The notes: generated from the letters alone by a model not told the origin. 64,000 nt of DNA from Rahnella sp. AA (GCF_002834385.1 NZ_PITQ01000001.1:806001-870000), one strand, 5' to 3'. Counted from the stretch's first letter, positions 1 to 9,926 are shown. Made by a program: numbers and translations.

Positions 1-329
1 TCGTGGTATCGGACCGTATTCGTGAGAACTTCCGCAAGATCCGTCGCGGGACACCTTACGAAATCTTTAACGTGTCGCTGACCCAGACGCTGCACCGTAC
101 ATTAATCACATCCGGTACCACGTTAGTCGTGATCCTGATGTTGTATCTGTTTGGCGGTGCATTGCTCAGTGGTTTCTCACTGACCATGTTGATTGGTGTT
201 TCAATCGGTACGGCTTCATCAATCTACGTTGCGTCCGCGCTGGCTCTGAAACTGGGCATGAAGCGTGAACATATGTTGCAGCAGAAAGTGGAAAAAGAAG
301 GTGCAGATCAGCCTTCGATTCTGCCGTAA
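1..329 (+). CDS. secF: Protein translocase subunit SecF, C-terminal part (5' truncated by window edge)
   Basis: The window opens inside this reading frame, so only the last 109 or so codons are visible. The visible part starts with a VSDRIREN stretch typical of the SecD/SecF RND-like core, followed by two or three hydrophobic helices (about residues 35-85 of the fragment) and a charged cytoplasmic tail. SecF works with SecD and YajC to drive late protein export through SecYEG using proton-motive force. The following gene, yajI, is as expected downstream of secF in enterobacteria, although yajD and tsx, found between them in E. coli, are absent here. A strong terminator follows the stop codon. 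Confidence 0.93.
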   Translation, partial: VVSDRIRENFRKIRRGTPYEIFNVSLTQTLHRTLITSGTTLVVILMLYLFGGALLSGFSLTMLIGVSIGTASSIYVASALALKLGMKREHMLQQKVEKEGADQPSILP

Positions 330-350
330 TCTGCCGGTAGCGTAGAAAGT

Positions 351-377
351 AAAAACCCCGCAATGCGGGGTTTTTTT
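351..377 (+). terminator. Rho-independent terminator of the secF operon
   Basis: CCCCGC (356-361) pairs with GCGGGG (365-370) around an AAT loop and is followed by seven T. An A-run on the 5' side means it could also terminate yajI, which ends at 410 on the other strand. Confidence 0.88.
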
Positions 378-409
378 ATGTCTGATTTCTAAAACTGAAA
401 GCCAAATTT

Positions 410-985
410 TTACTTCGCCGGAACCGGTTCTGCGGCCTGAGCGGGTTTCTGCGTGGCGACAATATTATGCAGATGAACAAAGCCCAGCGTTTCGACCGTC
501 ACCTGATCGAATTTCACCTCTATCGTTTTCACCGGACCCGGTAATAAATCCGGTTCAACCGTGATGGTCTGCGTTTGCATATCTACAGTCAGCGGTTTAC
601 CGGTTACCGGATCCAGCTGGCCCCAGTTCAGTGTGGCGGTAAATGCAGGCAGCGGCTGGCCGGCATTGTTTTTAATCTCTAATACGGCCTGAACGCCGCT
701 AGCATCCGGGGCGACGCGGGTCAGTGCAAGGCTCAGTTCGCCAATTTCACTCTTCACCAGTGCAGCGCTTTTCGCCGCAGGAAGCAAATAGACCCCGTTA
801 GTAGACTGGCGGTTCAGCGTAGTTTGCTGTTCCAGTGCTGTCGCCAGATCGGTCAGGCGGGAGAGTTTTTGGTTCAACTGGCCTACTTCGGCTTTCAGCT
901 CCGGTAATTTGGGATCTTGCTGTGCGCAGCCCGACAGGCTGAACAATACAGCACAGGCCAGTAAGAGGCGGGGAGGTTTTGTCAT
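410..985 (-). CDS. yajI: YajI-like lipoprotein (DUF3251)
   Basis: This 191-residue protein begins with a lipoprotein signal peptide ending in the lipobox LSGC (about residues 17-20), so it should be acylated and membrane anchored. A heptad-like charged stretch, possibly a short coiled coil, follows (about residues 28-55), and then a beta-rich domain. The sequence and its position beside nrdR match E. coli YajI. The function of the family is unknown. The gene lies alone on the minus strand and converges on secF. The sequence gives no hint of regulation. Confidence 0.85.
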   Translation of the reverse strand: MTKPPRLLLACAVLFSLSGCAQQDPKLPELKAEVGQLNQKLSRLTDLATALEQQTTLNRQSTNGVYLLPAAKSAALVKSEIGELSLALTRVAPDASGVQAVLEIKNNAGQPLPAFTATLNWGQLDPVTGKPLTVDMQTQTITVEPDLLPGPVKTIEVKFDQVTVETLGFVHLHNIVATQKPAQAAEPVPAK

Positions 986-1146
986 ATCAGAGACTTCCTT
1001 TCATCTGCCCGTTGAAACATTCGGTCCGGGCACCAATATAAGATGAGTAAGTTTAACCTGATGTCTATGAAAGTAGCGACAGCCTTTGTTGTCAGCACAC
1101 TTCGGGGTAAACTGATGTCCAATTATGCCCGCTGTCAGGAAGTGCT

Positions 1147-1596
1147 ATGCATTGCCCATTTTGTGCCGCTGTTGATACTAAAGTCATCGATTCCCGTCTG
1201 GTAGGCGATGGATCTCAGGTTCGCCGCCGCCGTCAGTGCCTGGTGTGCCATGAACGTTTCACCACATTTGAAGTGGCGGAACTGGTGATGCCGCGCGTCA
1301 TTAAAAGCAATGAAGTCCGTGAACCGTTCAATGAAGACAAACTTCGCGGTGGCTTTCTGAAAGCGCTGGAAAAAAGACCGGTCAGCTCCGACGACGTCGA
1401 AACTGCCATCAGCCACATTAAATCGCAGTTACGGGCTACCGGTGAACGTGAAATTCCTGCCAAAATGATTGGCAATCTGGTGATGGATGCCCTGAAAGGG
1501 CTGGATAAAGTCGCCTACATCCGCTTCGCATCGGTTTATCGCAGCTTTGAAGATATCCGCGAGTTTGGCGAAGAGATTGCCCGTCTTCAGGACTAA
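1147..1596 (+). CDS. nrdR: Transcriptional repressor NrdR
   Basis: This 149-residue protein has an N-terminal zinc ribbon (Cys3, Cys6, Cys31, Cys34) with a basic RRRR patch, followed by an ATP-cone domain (about residues 49-139). NrdR represses ribonucleotide reductase genes when bound to dATP and ATP. Length and motifs are those of the family. It leads the nrdR-ribD-ribH-nusB cluster, and the gap to ribD is only 9 bp, which suggests co-transcription. Confidence 0.97.
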   Translation: MHCPFCAAVDTKVIDSRLVGDGSQVRRRRQCLVCHERFTTFEVAELVMPRVIKSNEVREPFNEDKLRGGFLKALEKRPVSSDDVETAISHIKSQLRATGEREIPAKMIGNLVMDALKGLDKVAYIRFASVYRSFEDIREFGEEIARLQD

Positions 1597-1605
1597 GGAA
1601 AGTTA

Positions 1606-2754
1606 ATGCTCCCCGAACAGCCTGCCGGAACATCGTCTGAGGAATTACACCGTGATGAACGTTTTATGGCGCGTGCTTTTGAGCTGGCGCGTCGCGGACG
1701 TTTCACCACCACACCCAATCCGAACGTCGGCTGCGTGATCGCCCTTAATGGCGAAATCGTCGGTGAGGGCTATCATTTGCGTGCCGGTGAACCGCATGCG
1801 GAAGTTCATGCATTACGCATGGCCGGTGAGAAAGCCCGGGGCGCGACCGCGTATGTCACGCTCGAGCCGTGCAGCCATCACGGGCGTACGCCGCCTTGTG
1901 CAGATGCATTGCTGGCCGCAGGCGTTGCCCGCGTTGTCGCGGCGATGCAGGATCCCAATCCGGAAGTTGCGGGCCGGGGATTATATCGCCTCAGGCAAAA
2001 TGGCGTTGAGGTCAGCCACGGGCTGATGCATTCGCAGGCGGAAGCCGTGAATCTCGGTTTCCTTAAACGTATGCGTACCGGTTTTCCTTACGTGCAGCTC
2101 AAAATGGGCGCGTCGGTGGATGGCAGAACCGCTATGGCCTCGGGCGAAAGCCAGTGGATCACGTCCGCTGCGGCGCGCGCCGATGTTCAGCGTTTTCGCG
2201 CAGAAAGCTCGGCTATTCTGAGCACCAGCGCGACGGTTCTGGCAGACAATCCGTCGCTGACCGTACGCTGGGACGAACTGGGCAGCGATGTGCAGGCGGT
2301 TTATCCGCAGGAAAATCTGCGTCAGCCGCTGCGCGTTATTCTCGACAGCCAGAATCGCGTCACGCCACAGCATCAGCTGGTGAATTTACCCGGCAACGTG
2401 TTGCTGGCGCGTCTGGACACCGACACACAAATCTGGCCCGAATCCGTCGAACAATGGCGCGTGGCCGGACGTGATAATCGTATTGATCTGGTTCTGCTGA
2501 TGATGCAACTGGCGAAACGTCAGGTAAATTCCATCTGGGTAGAAGCGGGTGCGCAACTGGCGGGCGCCTTATTACAGGCGGGTCTGGTTGATGAATTAAT
2601 CGTTTATATGGCACCGAAACTATTAGGTAATAATGGCCGCGCGCTGTGTGAACTGCCCGGTTTAACGCATCTGGCCGATGCTCCTGAATTTGCTTTCAGC
2701 GATGTCAGGCAAATTGGCCCGGATTTACGTTTGCGCCTGAAGCCGGTGTACTAA
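1606..2754 (+). CDS. ribD: Bifunctional riboflavin deaminase/reductase RibD
   Basis: RibD carries out the second and third steps of riboflavin synthesis: deamination of the pyrimidine product of GTP cyclohydrolase II, then NADPH-dependent reduction of its ribosyl side chain. The N-terminal cytidine-deaminase-like domain shows the zinc motif H64-A-E66 with Cys89 and Cys98. The C-terminal domain (from about residue 160) is the reductase. At 382 residues it is slightly longer than the 367 of E. coli because of an extended N terminus. The ATG at 1606 has an AAGGAA ribosome site and is preferred. Confidence 0.97.
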   Translation: MLPEQPAGTSSEELHRDERFMARAFELARRGRFTTTPNPNVGCVIALNGEIVGEGYHLRAGEPHAEVHALRMAGEKARGATAYVTLEPCSHHGRTPPCADALLAAGVARVVAAMQDPNPEVAGRGLYRLRQNGVEVSHGLMHSQAEAVNLGFLKRMRTGFPYVQLKMGASVDGRTAMASGESQWITSAAARADVQRFRAESSAILSTSATVLADNPSLTVRWDELGSDVQAVYPQENLRQPLRVILDSQNRVTPQHQLVNLPGNVLLARLDTDTQIWPESVEQWRVAGRDNRIDLVLLMMQLAKRQVNSIWVEAGAQLAGALLQAGLVDELIVYMAPKLLGNNGRALCELPGLTHLADAPEFAFSDVRQIGPDLRLRLKPVY

Positions 2755-2892
2755 ACAACACGTACTGAGAATTTTACGCCTCTCTGTCTGAATGGGTTTG
2801 AAAAGCGCATGTCCAGACAGGGTAATTTTATGATAGAATCCGCCCCCCTGCGGCGGGGGTTAGAAACTCCTGAACCCACTTTAAGGAAAACT

Positions 2893-3363
2893 ATGAACGT
2901 TATCGAAGGTGCTGTAGCCACGCCGAACGCGCGCGTAGCGATCGCGATTGCTCGTTTTAATAATTTCATCAACGACAGCCTGCTGTCAGGTGCTGTTGAT
3001 GCGTTGAAACGTATCGGTCAGGTCAGCGATGACAACATCACCGTAGTCTGGGTCCCTGGCGCATACGAATTGCCTCTGGCAACCCGTGCACTGGCTGAAA
3101 GCGGTAAGTACGACGCCGTTGTTGCGCTCGGAACTGTGATCCGCGGGGGCACTGCCCACTTTGAATTCGTCGCGGGCGAATGTAGCTCTGGCCTGTCCAG
3201 CGTTGCAATGAACAGCGAAATCCCGGTTGCCTTTGGTGTGCTGACGACAGAAAGCATCGAACAAGCCATCGAACGCGCAGGGACAAAAGCCGGTAACAAA
3301 GGTGCAGAAGCTGCACTGACCGCGCTTGAAATGATTAATGTTATCAAGGCTATTAAGGCCTGA
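2893..3363 (+). CDS. ribH: 6,7-dimethyl-8-ribityllumazine synthase
   Basis: This gene is also named ribE in E. coli. The enzyme condenses the RibD pathway product with 3,4-dihydroxy-2-butanone 4-phosphate in the penultimate step of riboflavin synthesis and forms a 60-subunit capsid. The catalytic His is at residue 89 in the [11 protein letters not shown] stretch. I chose the ATG at 2893 (156 residues, the family length) with TAAGGAAA upstream. An in-frame ATG at 2809 would add 28 residues not seen in the family. The gene lies 20 bp upstream of nusB. Confidence 0.97.
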   Translation: MNVIEGAVATPNARVAIAIARFNNFINDSLLSGAVDALKRIGQVSDDNITVVWVPGAYELPLATRALAESGKYDAVVALGTVIRGGTAHFEFVAGECSSGLSSVAMNSEIPVAFGVLTTESIEQAIERAGTKAGNKGAEAALTALEMINVIKAIKA

Positions 3364-3383
3364 ATCTAGTTAAGGGGAAATCC

Positions 3384-3797
3384 GTGAAACCTGCTGCTCG
3401 TCGCCGCGCCCGTGAATGTGCCGTCCAGGCGCTTTACTCCTGGCAGTTGTCGAAAAATGACATCGCCGATGTTGAATTAGAATTCCTGACCGAGCAGGAT
3501 GTCAAAGACGTAGACATTGCCTATTTCCGCGAACTGCTGTCTGGTGTGGCAAACAGTGCAGAGAAACTCGATGCATTGATGGCGCCATACCTGTCCCGCC
3601 AGTTGGATGAATTGGGCCAGGTGGAAAGAGCGATTTTGCGTCTGGCTCTGTTTGAGCTGAGCAAACGCCAGGACGTCCCTTACAAAGTGGCGATCAACGA
3701 AGCTATCGAACTGGCTAAAACCTTCGGTGCTGAAGACAGTCACAAGTTTGTCAACGGTGTGCTGGACAAAGCGGGCCCGCACATTCGTAAAAAATGA
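3384..3797 (+). CDS. nusB: Transcription antitermination factor NusB
   Basis: NusB binds boxA RNA together with ribosomal protein S10 (NusE) to promote antitermination of rRNA operons. The 137-residue all-helical protein has the usual basic N terminus (RRRAREC) and the family motif near residues 70-110 ([23 protein letters not shown]). The start is GTG at 3384 behind a strong AAGGGGAA ribosome site. The position between ribH and thiL is the conserved enterobacterial arrangement. Confidence 0.97.
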   Translation: MKPAARRRARECAVQALYSWQLSKNDIADVELEFLTEQDVKDVDIAYFRELLSGVANSAEKLDALMAPYLSRQLDELGQVERAILRLALFELSKRQDVPYKVAINEAIELAKTFGAEDSHKFVNGVLDKAGPHIRKK

Positions 3798-3877
3798 TCG
3801 TCAGCCAGCGTCAGTGGCATTCACAAATGGCGACAGTCATTTTCGGTGCAATACTGACTCTGTTGATAATCTGGTGA
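3794..3877 (+). CDS. Possible 27-residue membrane peptide overlapping the nusB stop
   Basis: An ATG shares bases with the nusB stop codon (ATGA overlap at 3794-3797) and opens a 27-codon frame. The encoded peptide has a short polar N terminus and a hydrophobic C-terminal half ([16 protein letters not shown]) that could span a membrane. I do not recognise it. Only the coupling-like overlap and the hydrophobic end argue for it. It could be chance, because short frames are common in intergenic DNA. Confidence 0.25.
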   Translation: MIVSQRQWHSQMATVIFGAILTLLIIW

Positions 3878-3912
3878 TGTCACCTCGCTTATCCTCTGTG
3901 TGACACCCCTTT

Positions 3913-3936
3913 TTAAGGCCGGGCTTCCGGCCTTAA
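3913..3936. other. Perfect hairpin between nusB and thiL
   Basis: TTAAGGCCGG (3913-3922) and CCGGCCTTAA (3927-3936) form a 10-bp perfect stem with a GCTT loop. There is no T-run after it on the plus strand and none on the minus strand, so it is not a standard terminator. It could protect or process the nusB transcript, or act as a weak terminator. Confidence 0.7.
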
Positions 3937-3963
3937 GTCATTCTAACGATTTGGAATTGTACT

Positions 3964-4950
3964 ATGGCATGCGGCGAATTTGATGTAATCACTCGCTACT
4001 TCAACAGGTTCAGAACCGCCCGACAGGATGTTCAGTTAGGCATTGGTGATGATTGTGCCTTACTGACGGTGGGCGAGAAGCAACTTTTAGCAGTCAGTAC
4101 CGATACTCTGGTCGAAGGCATCCATTTTCTCAAAACGATTTCACCGGCTGATCTCGGCTACAAAGCGCTGGCCGTTAACCTCAGCGATCTGGCTGCCATG
4201 GGCGCCGATCCTGCGTGGGTTTCGCTGGCGCTGACGCTTCCTGAAGTGAACCCGGACTGGTTGCAGGCCTTCAGTGACAGCCTTTTCGACCAGCTCAATT
4301 ATTACGGTATGCAGCTGATTGGCGGTGACACCACCCGCGGTCCGCTGAGCATGACACTGACCATTCAGGGGCTGGTTCCCGCTGGTCGCGCATTAACACG
4401 CGGCGGTGCAGGCGTCGGAGACTGGATCTTCGTCACCGGCACGCTGGGCGACAGCGCGGCGGGTCTGGCGATCCTTCTCGAAGAGCTGAATGTCAGTGAT
4501 ATTCCAACCCGAGATTTCTTGCTGAAACGCCATCTGCGTCCGTCACCCCGCGTTTTGCAGGGGCAGGGATTGCGCGATTTAGCGACCTCCGCGATCGACC
4601 TGTCCGACGGGCTGATTTCTGATCTTAAACATATACTGAATGCCAGCGAATGCGGCGCGCGTCTGGATCTCGATGCGATCCCGTTCTCCGATGCCATGAA
4701 GTCGGTTGCTGACCCTGAACAGGCGCTGAAATGGGCGCTGACCGGCGGCGAAGATTACGAACTGTGTTTCACCGTACCGGAAATCAACCGTGGCGCGCTG
4801 GATGTTGCGCTCAGCCATCTGGGTGTTGATTTCACCTGTGTCGGGCAAATTGCTCCGCTTTCTGAAGGCCTCAAATTTATGCGTTCCGGGGCCGCCGTTG
4901 AGCTTGAATGGCAGGGGTTCGATCATTTTGCCGGTAAGGAGTTGTTGTGA
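3964..4950 (+). CDS. thiL: Thiamine-monophosphate kinase
   Basis: ThiL phosphorylates thiamine monophosphate to thiamine diphosphate, the last step of cofactor synthesis. The 328-residue protein has the PurM/ThiL fold, with the metal-binding GIGDDCA motif (Asp29, Asp30), [11 protein letters not shown] (about residues 45-55), GGDTTRG (about 119-125), and a late GGEDYEL motif. Its stop codon overlaps the GTG start of pgpA (GTGA), so the two are probably translationally coupled, as in E. coli. Confidence 0.97.
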   Translation: MACGEFDVITRYFNRFRTARQDVQLGIGDDCALLTVGEKQLLAVSTDTLVEGIHFLKTISPADLGYKALAVNLSDLAAMGADPAWVSLALTLPEVNPDWLQAFSDSLFDQLNYYGMQLIGGDTTRGPLSMTLTIQGLVPAGRALTRGGAGVGDWIFVTGTLGDSAAGLAILLEELNVSDIPTRDFLLKRHLRPSPRVLQGQGLRDLATSAIDLSDGLISDLKHILNASECGARLDLDAIPFSDAMKSVADPEQALKWALTGGEDYELCFTVPEINRGALDVALSHLGVDFTCVGQIAPLSEGLKFMRSGAAVELEWQGFDHFAGKELL

Positions 4951-5501
4951 ATATAAGCCGTAAAAAACGCCCGGCAGGGTACAAAGGAAAAACCGGTGAT
5001 CCGGTGCAGGACATGGCGGCTGCGAAAAAGCGCCTGAACCTGCGTAATCCGTGGCACTTGCTGGCAACAGGTTTCGGCAGTGGTTTGTTTCCTGTCGGGC
5101 CGGGCACCGCCGGTTCGATTGCGGCAATTCCGTTTTGGATCGTGATGACTTACCTGCCGTGGCAGGTGTATTCCATGATCGTCATGTTCAGCATCTGTAT
5201 TGGTGTGTACCTGTGCCGCCAGACGGCGCGTGATATGCGGGTTCATGACCACGGCAGTATCGTGTGGGATGAATTTGTCGGGATGTGGATCACCCTGATG
5301 GCAATCCCCGTAAATGACTGGCGCTGGGTGCTGATCGGATTTATCGTTTTCCGCGTGCTGGATATCTGGAAACCGTGGCCAATCCGCTGGTTTGATCGCA
5401 ACGTTCAGGGCGGGATGGGGATCATGATCGATGATGTGGTCGCCGGTGTTCTGGCAGCCGCGATTATCTATCTGGTGGGGCATCACTGGCCGTTGTTCTG
5501 A
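4947..5501 (+). CDS. pgpA: Phosphatidylglycerophosphatase A
   Basis: PgpA dephosphorylates phosphatidylglycerophosphate to phosphatidylglycerol in the inner membrane. The sequence has the family blocks [27 protein letters not shown] and [13 protein letters not shown], with about four membrane segments. The GTG at 4947 gives 184 residues, about 12 more than E. coli. It overlaps the thiL stop and has a TAAGGA ribosome site. An internal ATG at 5013 would give a more typical length, so the exact start is uncertain. Confidence 0.95.
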   Translation: MNISRKKRPAGYKGKTGDPVQDMAAAKKRLNLRNPWHLLATGFGSGLFPVGPGTAGSIAAIPFWIVMTYLPWQVYSMIVMFSICIGVYLCRQTARDMRVHDHGSIVWDEFVGMWITLMAIPVNDWRWVLIGFIVFRVLDIWKPWPIRWFDRNVQGGMGIMIDDVVAGVLAAAIIYLVGHHWPLF

Positions 5502-5520
5502 GCTGATTTGCTGTGATGTA

Positions 5521-5554
5521 AAAGGCGCTGCCGGTTTCCCGCAGCGCCTTTTTT
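5521..5554. terminator. Bidirectional terminator between pgpA and yajO
   Basis: AAAGGCGCTGC (5521-5531) pairs with GCAGCGCCTTT (5541-5551), with T-runs on both outward sides. It fits the convergent pgpA and yajO genes. Confidence 0.88.
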
Positions 5555-5583
5555 ACGTTTCAACCACTTGTCAGCAACTGAGA

Positions 5584-6558
5584 TTATTTAAAACCGGTGG
5601 CCTCGTGCGGCACATAAGCCATTTCCAGCTCTGCAATTTCTTCTGCTGACAGCGTGACGTCCAGCGCACCAATAGCATCCGTAAGATGTGCGGGGCGGGA
5701 TGCGCCGATAATCGGTGCGGTCACGACCTGTTTGCTGAGGATCCACGCCAGCGCAATTTGCGCCCGCGGCACGCCGTGATCTTCCGCAATTTTGCCTACA
5801 CGTTCAGCGATTTTACCGTCCGCTTCGTCCGTCGCGTCGTACAGCGTTTTGGCAAAGTTATCCGAAACAGAACGTGCGGTGGTTTCGCCCCACGGACGGG
5901 TGAGTTTACCGCGCGCCAGCGGGCTCCACGGCAGAACCGCAATCCCTTTTTCCAGACACAACGGGTACATTTCGTTTTCTTCTTCGCGCTGGATCAGGTT
6001 GTACTGGTCCTGCATTGATACAAAACTCGCCCAGCCATTTTGCGCGGAGACATCCAGCGCCTGCTTAAACTGATGGGCGTGCATGGAAGATGCGCCGATA
6101 AAACGTGCCTTACCGGCTTTTACGACGTCATTCAGCGCTTCCAGCGTTTCTTCGATAGGTGTCTCGTAATCCCAGCGGTGGATTTGCAGTAAATCGACAT
6201 ATTCCATGCCGAGGCGGCGCAGGCTGTCATCAATAGATTGCAGGATTGATGCGCGGGAAAGCCCCGGTTTCAGGCCGGTGACGGCGTTGTAAACCTTGGT
6301 CGCCACGACAATTTCATCACGCTTTGCAAAGTCCTTCAGCGCGCGGCCGACGATTTCTTCGCTGCTGCCGTCGGAATAGCTGTTGGCGGTATCAAAGAAA
6401 TTTATTCCCGCCTCAAGGGCCTGTTTGATGATCGGGCGGCTGCTTTCTTCGGGCAGCGTCCATGCGTGGGTCCCTCGATCCGGTTCACCGAACGTCATAC
6501 AGCCAAGGCACAGGCGTGAAACGTTCAGGTCGGTTTTTCCTAGAATAGTGTATTGCAT
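5584..6558 (-). CDS. yajO: Aldo/keto reductase YajO
   Basis: This 324-residue aldo/keto reductase has the catalytic tetrad Asp56, Tyr61, Lys88 and His127 and a C-terminal NADPH-binding region (SRPAHLTDAI). It matches E. coli YajO in length and sequence. YajO has been linked to an alternative route to 1-deoxyxylulose 5-phosphate, which suits its place downstream of dxs, but its natural substrate is not settled. It lies 151 bp after dxs, with a terminator-like hairpin between them, so it may have its own promoter. Confidence 0.92.
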   Translation of the reverse strand: MQYTILGKTDLNVSRLCLGCMTFGEPDRGTHAWTLPEESSRPIIKQALEAGINFFDTANSYSDGSSEEIVGRALKDFAKRDEIVVATKVYNAVTGLKPGLSRASILQSIDDSLRRLGMEYVDLLQIHRWDYETPIEETLEALNDVVKAGKARFIGASSMHAHQFKQALDVSAQNGWASFVSMQDQYNLIQREEENEMYPLCLEKGIAVLPWSPLARGKLTRPWGETTARSVSDNFAKTLYDATDEADGKIAERVGKIAEDHGVPRAQIALAWILSKQVVTAPIIGASRPAHLTDAIGALDVTLSAEEIAELEMAYVPHEATGFK

Positions 6559-6670
6559 GACATCTCCTGGTCAGGACGAATTGAAGTCAGAAAGTCGTGA
6601 AAATGATTAGCACGCTATAACTGTAGCTTACTGAACGGCAGGATTGGGTGACGGTGGAAAAGTTAGAAAG

Positions 6671-6703
6671 GGAAAATCCCCTCTTTCAAGCAGAAAGAGG
6701 GGA
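6671..6703 (-). terminator. Terminator downstream of dxs
   Basis: An 11-bp perfect stem (6677-6687 with 6693-6703, loop AAGCA) starts 6 bases past the dxs stop codon. It is followed on the minus strand by TTTTCCC. Confidence 0.75.
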
Positions 6704-6709
6704 AAAGGA

Positions 6710-8572
6710 TCAGGCCAGCCAGTCGGTGATCTGACGATCGATGCCTTCAGCATCCAGCCCCAGATCGTGACGGATTTCGTCCTGTGTGCCCTGTGGAACA
6801 AAGCTGTCCGCAAGGCCGATATTGAGCACCGGCACCAGAATGCGTTTGGACATCAGCAGTTCATTCACGCCGCTGCCCGCACCGCCCATAATGGCGTTTT
6901 CTTCCAGCGTCACCAGCACTTCATGGCTGGCCGCCAGTTCCTGAATCAGGGCTTCATCCAGCGGTTTGACAAAACGCATATCCACGACGGTGGCATTACG
7001 CTTTTCAGCTGCTGCCAGCGCGTCCGGCAGCAAAGTACCGAAGTTCAGGATGGCCACTTTTTCGCCTTCACGGCGCACAACGCCTTTGCCAATTGGCAGC
7101 GAAGCCAGCGGTTCGCAGGTGGCGCCCGTGCCGCTGCCGCGCGGATAACGCACCGCAACCGGGCCGCTGTTATGGTGATAACCGGTATGCAGCATCTGGC
7201 GACATTCATTTTCATCGCTTGGCGTCATGATGGTCATGTTCGGAATGCAGCGCAGGAAGGACAGGTCGAAAGCGCCCTGATGCGTCTGACCATCCGCTCC
7301 GACGATGCCGCCACGGTCAATGGCGAACAGCACCGGCAGATTCTGGATGGCCACATCGTGGATCACCTGATCGTACGCACGTTGCAGGAACGTCGAGTAA
7401 ATCGCCACAATCGGCTTGTAGCCGCCAATAGCCAGACCGGCGGCAAACGTCACGGCGTGCTGTTCAGCAATCGCAACGTCGAAATACTGCTGCGGATATT
7501 CACGCGAGAAGCGCACCATGCCGGAGCCTTCGCGCATCGCAGGCGTAACCGCCATCAGTTTGCTGTCTTTGGCCGCTGTTTCGCACAACCAGTCGCCAAA
7601 GATTTTGGAATAGGTTGGCAGGCCTTCTTTGCTTTTTGGCAACGTGCCTGAAGCCGGATCGAATTTTGGCACGGCGTGGAAACTGATCGGATCCTTTTCC
7701 GCCGGCGCGTAGCCTTTGCCTTTCTTGGTCATGATGTGCAGCAATTGCGGGCCTTTCAGCTCGCGCATGTTTTTCAGCGTTTGCGCCAGTGCAACCACGT
7801 CGTGCCCGTCAACCGGACCAATATAGTTAAAGCCCAGCTCTTCAAACAGCGTGCCCGGCACCATCATGCCTTTCAGATGTTCTTCAGTACGACGTACCAG
7901 CTCTTTAATCGGCGGCAGGCCGGAAAGCACTTTTTTACCGCCTTCACGCAGACGCGAATACAGTTTTCCGGACAGCAACTGCGCCAGATGATTGTTCAGC
8001 GCACCGACGTTTTCGGAAATCGACATCTCGTTATCATTGAGGATAACCAGCATGTCAGGTTTGATATCGCCCGCGTGGTTCATGGCCTCGAAAGCCATCC
8101 CGGCGGTGATGGCGCCATCGCCAATCACGCAAACGGTGCGTCGGCCTTTGCCTTCACGCTCGGCGGCTACGGCCATGCCCAGACCGGCACTGATGGACGT
8201 CGAGGAGTGACCCACGGACAACGTGTCGTATTCGCTTTCGCCGCGCCACGGGAACGGATGAAGCCCGCCTTTCTGGCGGATGGTGGAAATGCGTTCGCGA
8301 CGGCCGGTCAGAATCTTGTGCGGATAGGCCTGATGGCCCACATCCCAGACCACATGGTCGAAGGGCGTGTTGTAGACATAATGCATGGCGACGGTCAGTT
8401 CTACCGTTCCCAAACCGGACGCAAAGTGTCCGCTGGACTGGCTGACGCTGGCCAATAAATATTGACGCAGTTCGTCACAGAGCTTGGGTAAGCTCTCTTT
8501 TGGGAGTGAGCGGAGATCTTCAGGATTCTCCGCCAGCGCCAGTGTCGGGTATTTGGCTAATTCAAGACTCAT
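6710..8572 (-). CDS. dxs: 1-deoxy-D-xylulose-5-phosphate synthase
   Basis: Dxs condenses pyruvate and glyceraldehyde 3-phosphate in the first step of the MEP isoprenoid pathway. It also feeds thiamine and pyridoxal synthesis. The 620-residue thiamine-diphosphate enzyme has His49, the ThDP motif GDGAITAG to [12 protein letters not shown] (about residues 151-185), and the [12 protein letters not shown] block (about 370). Its length equals that of E. coli. It follows ispA by 18 bp in the xseB-ispA-dxs operon. Confidence 0.98.
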   Translation of the reverse strand: MSLELAKYPTLALAENPEDLRSLPKESLPKLCDELRQYLLASVSQSSGHFASGLGTVELTVAMHYVYNTPFDHVVWDVGHQAYPHKILTGRRERISTIRQKGGLHPFPWRGESEYDTLSVGHSSTSISAGLGMAVAAEREGKGRRTVCVIGDGAITAGMAFEAMNHAGDIKPDMLVILNDNEMSISENVGALNNHLAQLLSGKLYSRLREGGKKVLSGLPPIKELVRRTEEHLKGMMVPGTLFEELGFNYIGPVDGHDVVALAQTLKNMRELKGPQLLHIMTKKGKGYAPAEKDPISFHAVPKFDPASGTLPKSKEGLPTYSKIFGDWLCETAAKDSKLMAVTPAMREGSGMVRFSREYPQQYFDVAIAEQHAVTFAAGLAIGGYKPIVAIYSTFLQRAYDQVIHDVAIQNLPVLFAIDRGGIVGADGQTHQGAFDLSFLRCIPNMTIMTPSDENECRQMLHTGYHHNSGPVAVRYPRGSGTGATCEPLASLPIGKGVVRREGEKVAILNFGTLLPDALAAAEKRNATVVDMRFVKPLDEALIQELAASHEVLVTLEENAIMGGAGSGVNELLMSKRILVPVLNIGLADSFVPQGTQDEIRHDLGLDAEGIDRQITDWLA

Positions 8573-8590
8573 CAGTTGCTCATAGTAAGT

Positions 8591-9520
8591 TTAATTATCG
8601 CGTTCAATGATAAAGCTGGCTAACGCGAGAAGTGGCGCTGTGTTGTAAGAAAGTGCAGCCAGCTGATCCAGTGCGGAAACGGCTTCCTGATACAGATCCA
8701 TCGCTTTGGCTTTTGCGCCATCCAGGCCCAGCAGGGCCGGGTAAGTACTTTTACCGAGTTGTTGATCCGCGCCCTGACGTTTGCCCAGCGTGGCGGTATC
8801 GCCAATCACATCCAGAATATCGTCCTGAACCTGAAACGCTAAACCAATCGCCTGTGCGTAGTTATCGAGGATCGGCAACACGGCGCGTCCGGGTTCACCG
8901 GCGGCCAGCGCACCCATGCGCACGGCGGCGCGTATCAGCGCACCGGTTTTGTGGCGGTGGATTTTCTCCAGCGCTTCAAGATCAACCTGCTGACCTTCGG
9001 CGGCTAAATCTAAAGCCTGACCGCCGCACATGCCGCTGGCTCCGCTGGCGCTGGCCAGTTCGGAAATCATCGACAGGCGATCTTTCACGGCCACATCCGG
9101 CATATCGCCATCGGCGAGAATCGAAAATGCCAGTGTCTGCAACGCATCGCCGGCAAGAATGGCATTGGCTTCGCCGAATTTAATGTGGCAGGTCGGCTGA
9201 CCGCGGCGTAAATCGTCGTCGTCCATCGCAGGTAAATCATCGTGGATCAGGGAATACGCATGAACGCATTCTACTGCCGCCGCGGGTACGTCCAGATTTT
9301 TCAAGTCCAGGCTGAACAGCTGACCGCTGGCATACACCAGATACGGGCGCAGACGTTTTCCGCCCAGCAGCGAACCGTAGCGCATCGCGTCCACCAGCGG
9401 TAAATCCGCCAGAGGCTGTGCGCTGACGTAGGCCGTCAAAACACCGTCGACACGCTTTTGCATGGCACGAAGTTCGCCCGTAAAGCTGTCAGAAGAAGAT
9501 AAGGAGATCGCTTCAGACAT
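8591..9520 (-). CDS. ispA: Farnesyl diphosphate synthase
   Basis: IspA condenses IPP with DMAPP and then GPP to give farnesyl diphosphate, the precursor of undecaprenyl and quinone chains. The first aspartate-rich motif DDLPAMDDDD starts at residue 94 and the second, DDILD, lies near residue 232. The protein has 309 residues, about 10 more than E. coli at the N terminus. A start at Met20 is possible, but the first ATG has an AAGGAG ribosome site. It lies 6 bp after xseB. Confidence 0.97.
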   Translation of the reverse strand: MSEAISLSSSDSFTGELRAMQKRVDGVLTAYVSAQPLADLPLVDAMRYGSLLGGKRLRPYLVYASGQLFSLDLKNLDVPAAAVECVHAYSLIHDDLPAMDDDDLRRGQPTCHIKFGEANAILAGDALQTLAFSILADGDMPDVAVKDRLSMISELASASGASGMCGGQALDLAAEGQQVDLEALEKIHRHKTGALIRAAVRMGALAAGEPGRAVLPILDNYAQAIGLAFQVQDDILDVIGDTATLGKRQGADQQLGKSTYPALLGLDGAKAKAMDLYQEAVSALDQLAALSYNTAPLLALASFIIERDN

Positions 9521-9526
9521 GACCAG

Positions 9527-9769
9527 TTACTCTGCTTCCGGGGTGAAAGGGGTCAGCGGGGCATCATTATCACTGTCGAGCAGGATCTGAACACGTTGCT
9601 CTGCCTGCTGAAGTTTTTGCTGTCCCTGACGTGCCAGCTGGACGCCTTGTTCAAATTCGTTCAGCGCATCTTCCAGAGGCAGCTCGCCAGATTCAAGGCG
9701 GGAAACGATCTGTTCCAGTTCGGCCAGGGCCGTTTCAAAATTGGCAGGTGGTGCAGATTTTTTTGGCAT
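9527..9769 (-). CDS. xseB: Exodeoxyribonuclease VII small subunit
   Basis: XseB, with XseA, forms the single-strand exonuclease VII. The 80-residue protein shows the family core [18 protein letters not shown] followed by a helical stretch ([22 protein letters not shown]). It heads the minus-strand operon xseB-ispA-dxs. The promoter must lie in the region it shares with thiI, but I could not assign it. Confidence 0.96.
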   Translation of the reverse strand: MPKKSAPPANFETALAELEQIVSRLESGELPLEDALNEFEQGVQLARQGQQKLQQAEQRVQILLDSDNDAPLTPFTPEAE

Positions 9770-9905
9770 AATTCTCTTTTGATATCGTTGATCAGAATTG
9801 ATGATCAGAGGTCTGAGCCGCAGAGCCGGTTTTCAGCCTCGAGAGACATTCCTGTTCAGCATGACATCTGCTGTCGGGTTTTGTGCACAGAGTACGCATT
9901 TTAAA

Positions 9906-9914
9906 TGATATACT
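9906..9914 (+). promoter_or_regulatory. Putative extended -10 promoter of thiI
   Basis: TGATATACT is an extended -10 element (TGN plus TATACT). There is no good -35 at 17 bp. Transcription would start near 9921 and give a leader of about 124 nt that contains the inverted repeat at 9927-9980. This is a pattern-based guess. Confidence 0.45.
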
Positions 9915-9926
9915 CTGCGCCGCAGA

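Noticed and set aside
2843-2859. C-run/G-run hairpin between ribD and ribH as a riboswitch or attenuator
   Set aside because: Only about five G-C pairs form, there is no T-run, and no FMN aptamer motifs are present. In enterobacteria the FMN riboswitch is at ribB.
2809-2892. Upstream start for ribH at 2809
   Set aside because: It adds 28 residues with no counterpart in the family. The ATG at 2893 has a clear ribosome site and gives the 156-residue standard length.
6644-8458. Two long plus-strand frames opposite dxs (335 and 260 codons)
   Set aside because: The complete dxs gene on the minus strand explains this DNA. The opposite frames are composition shadows.
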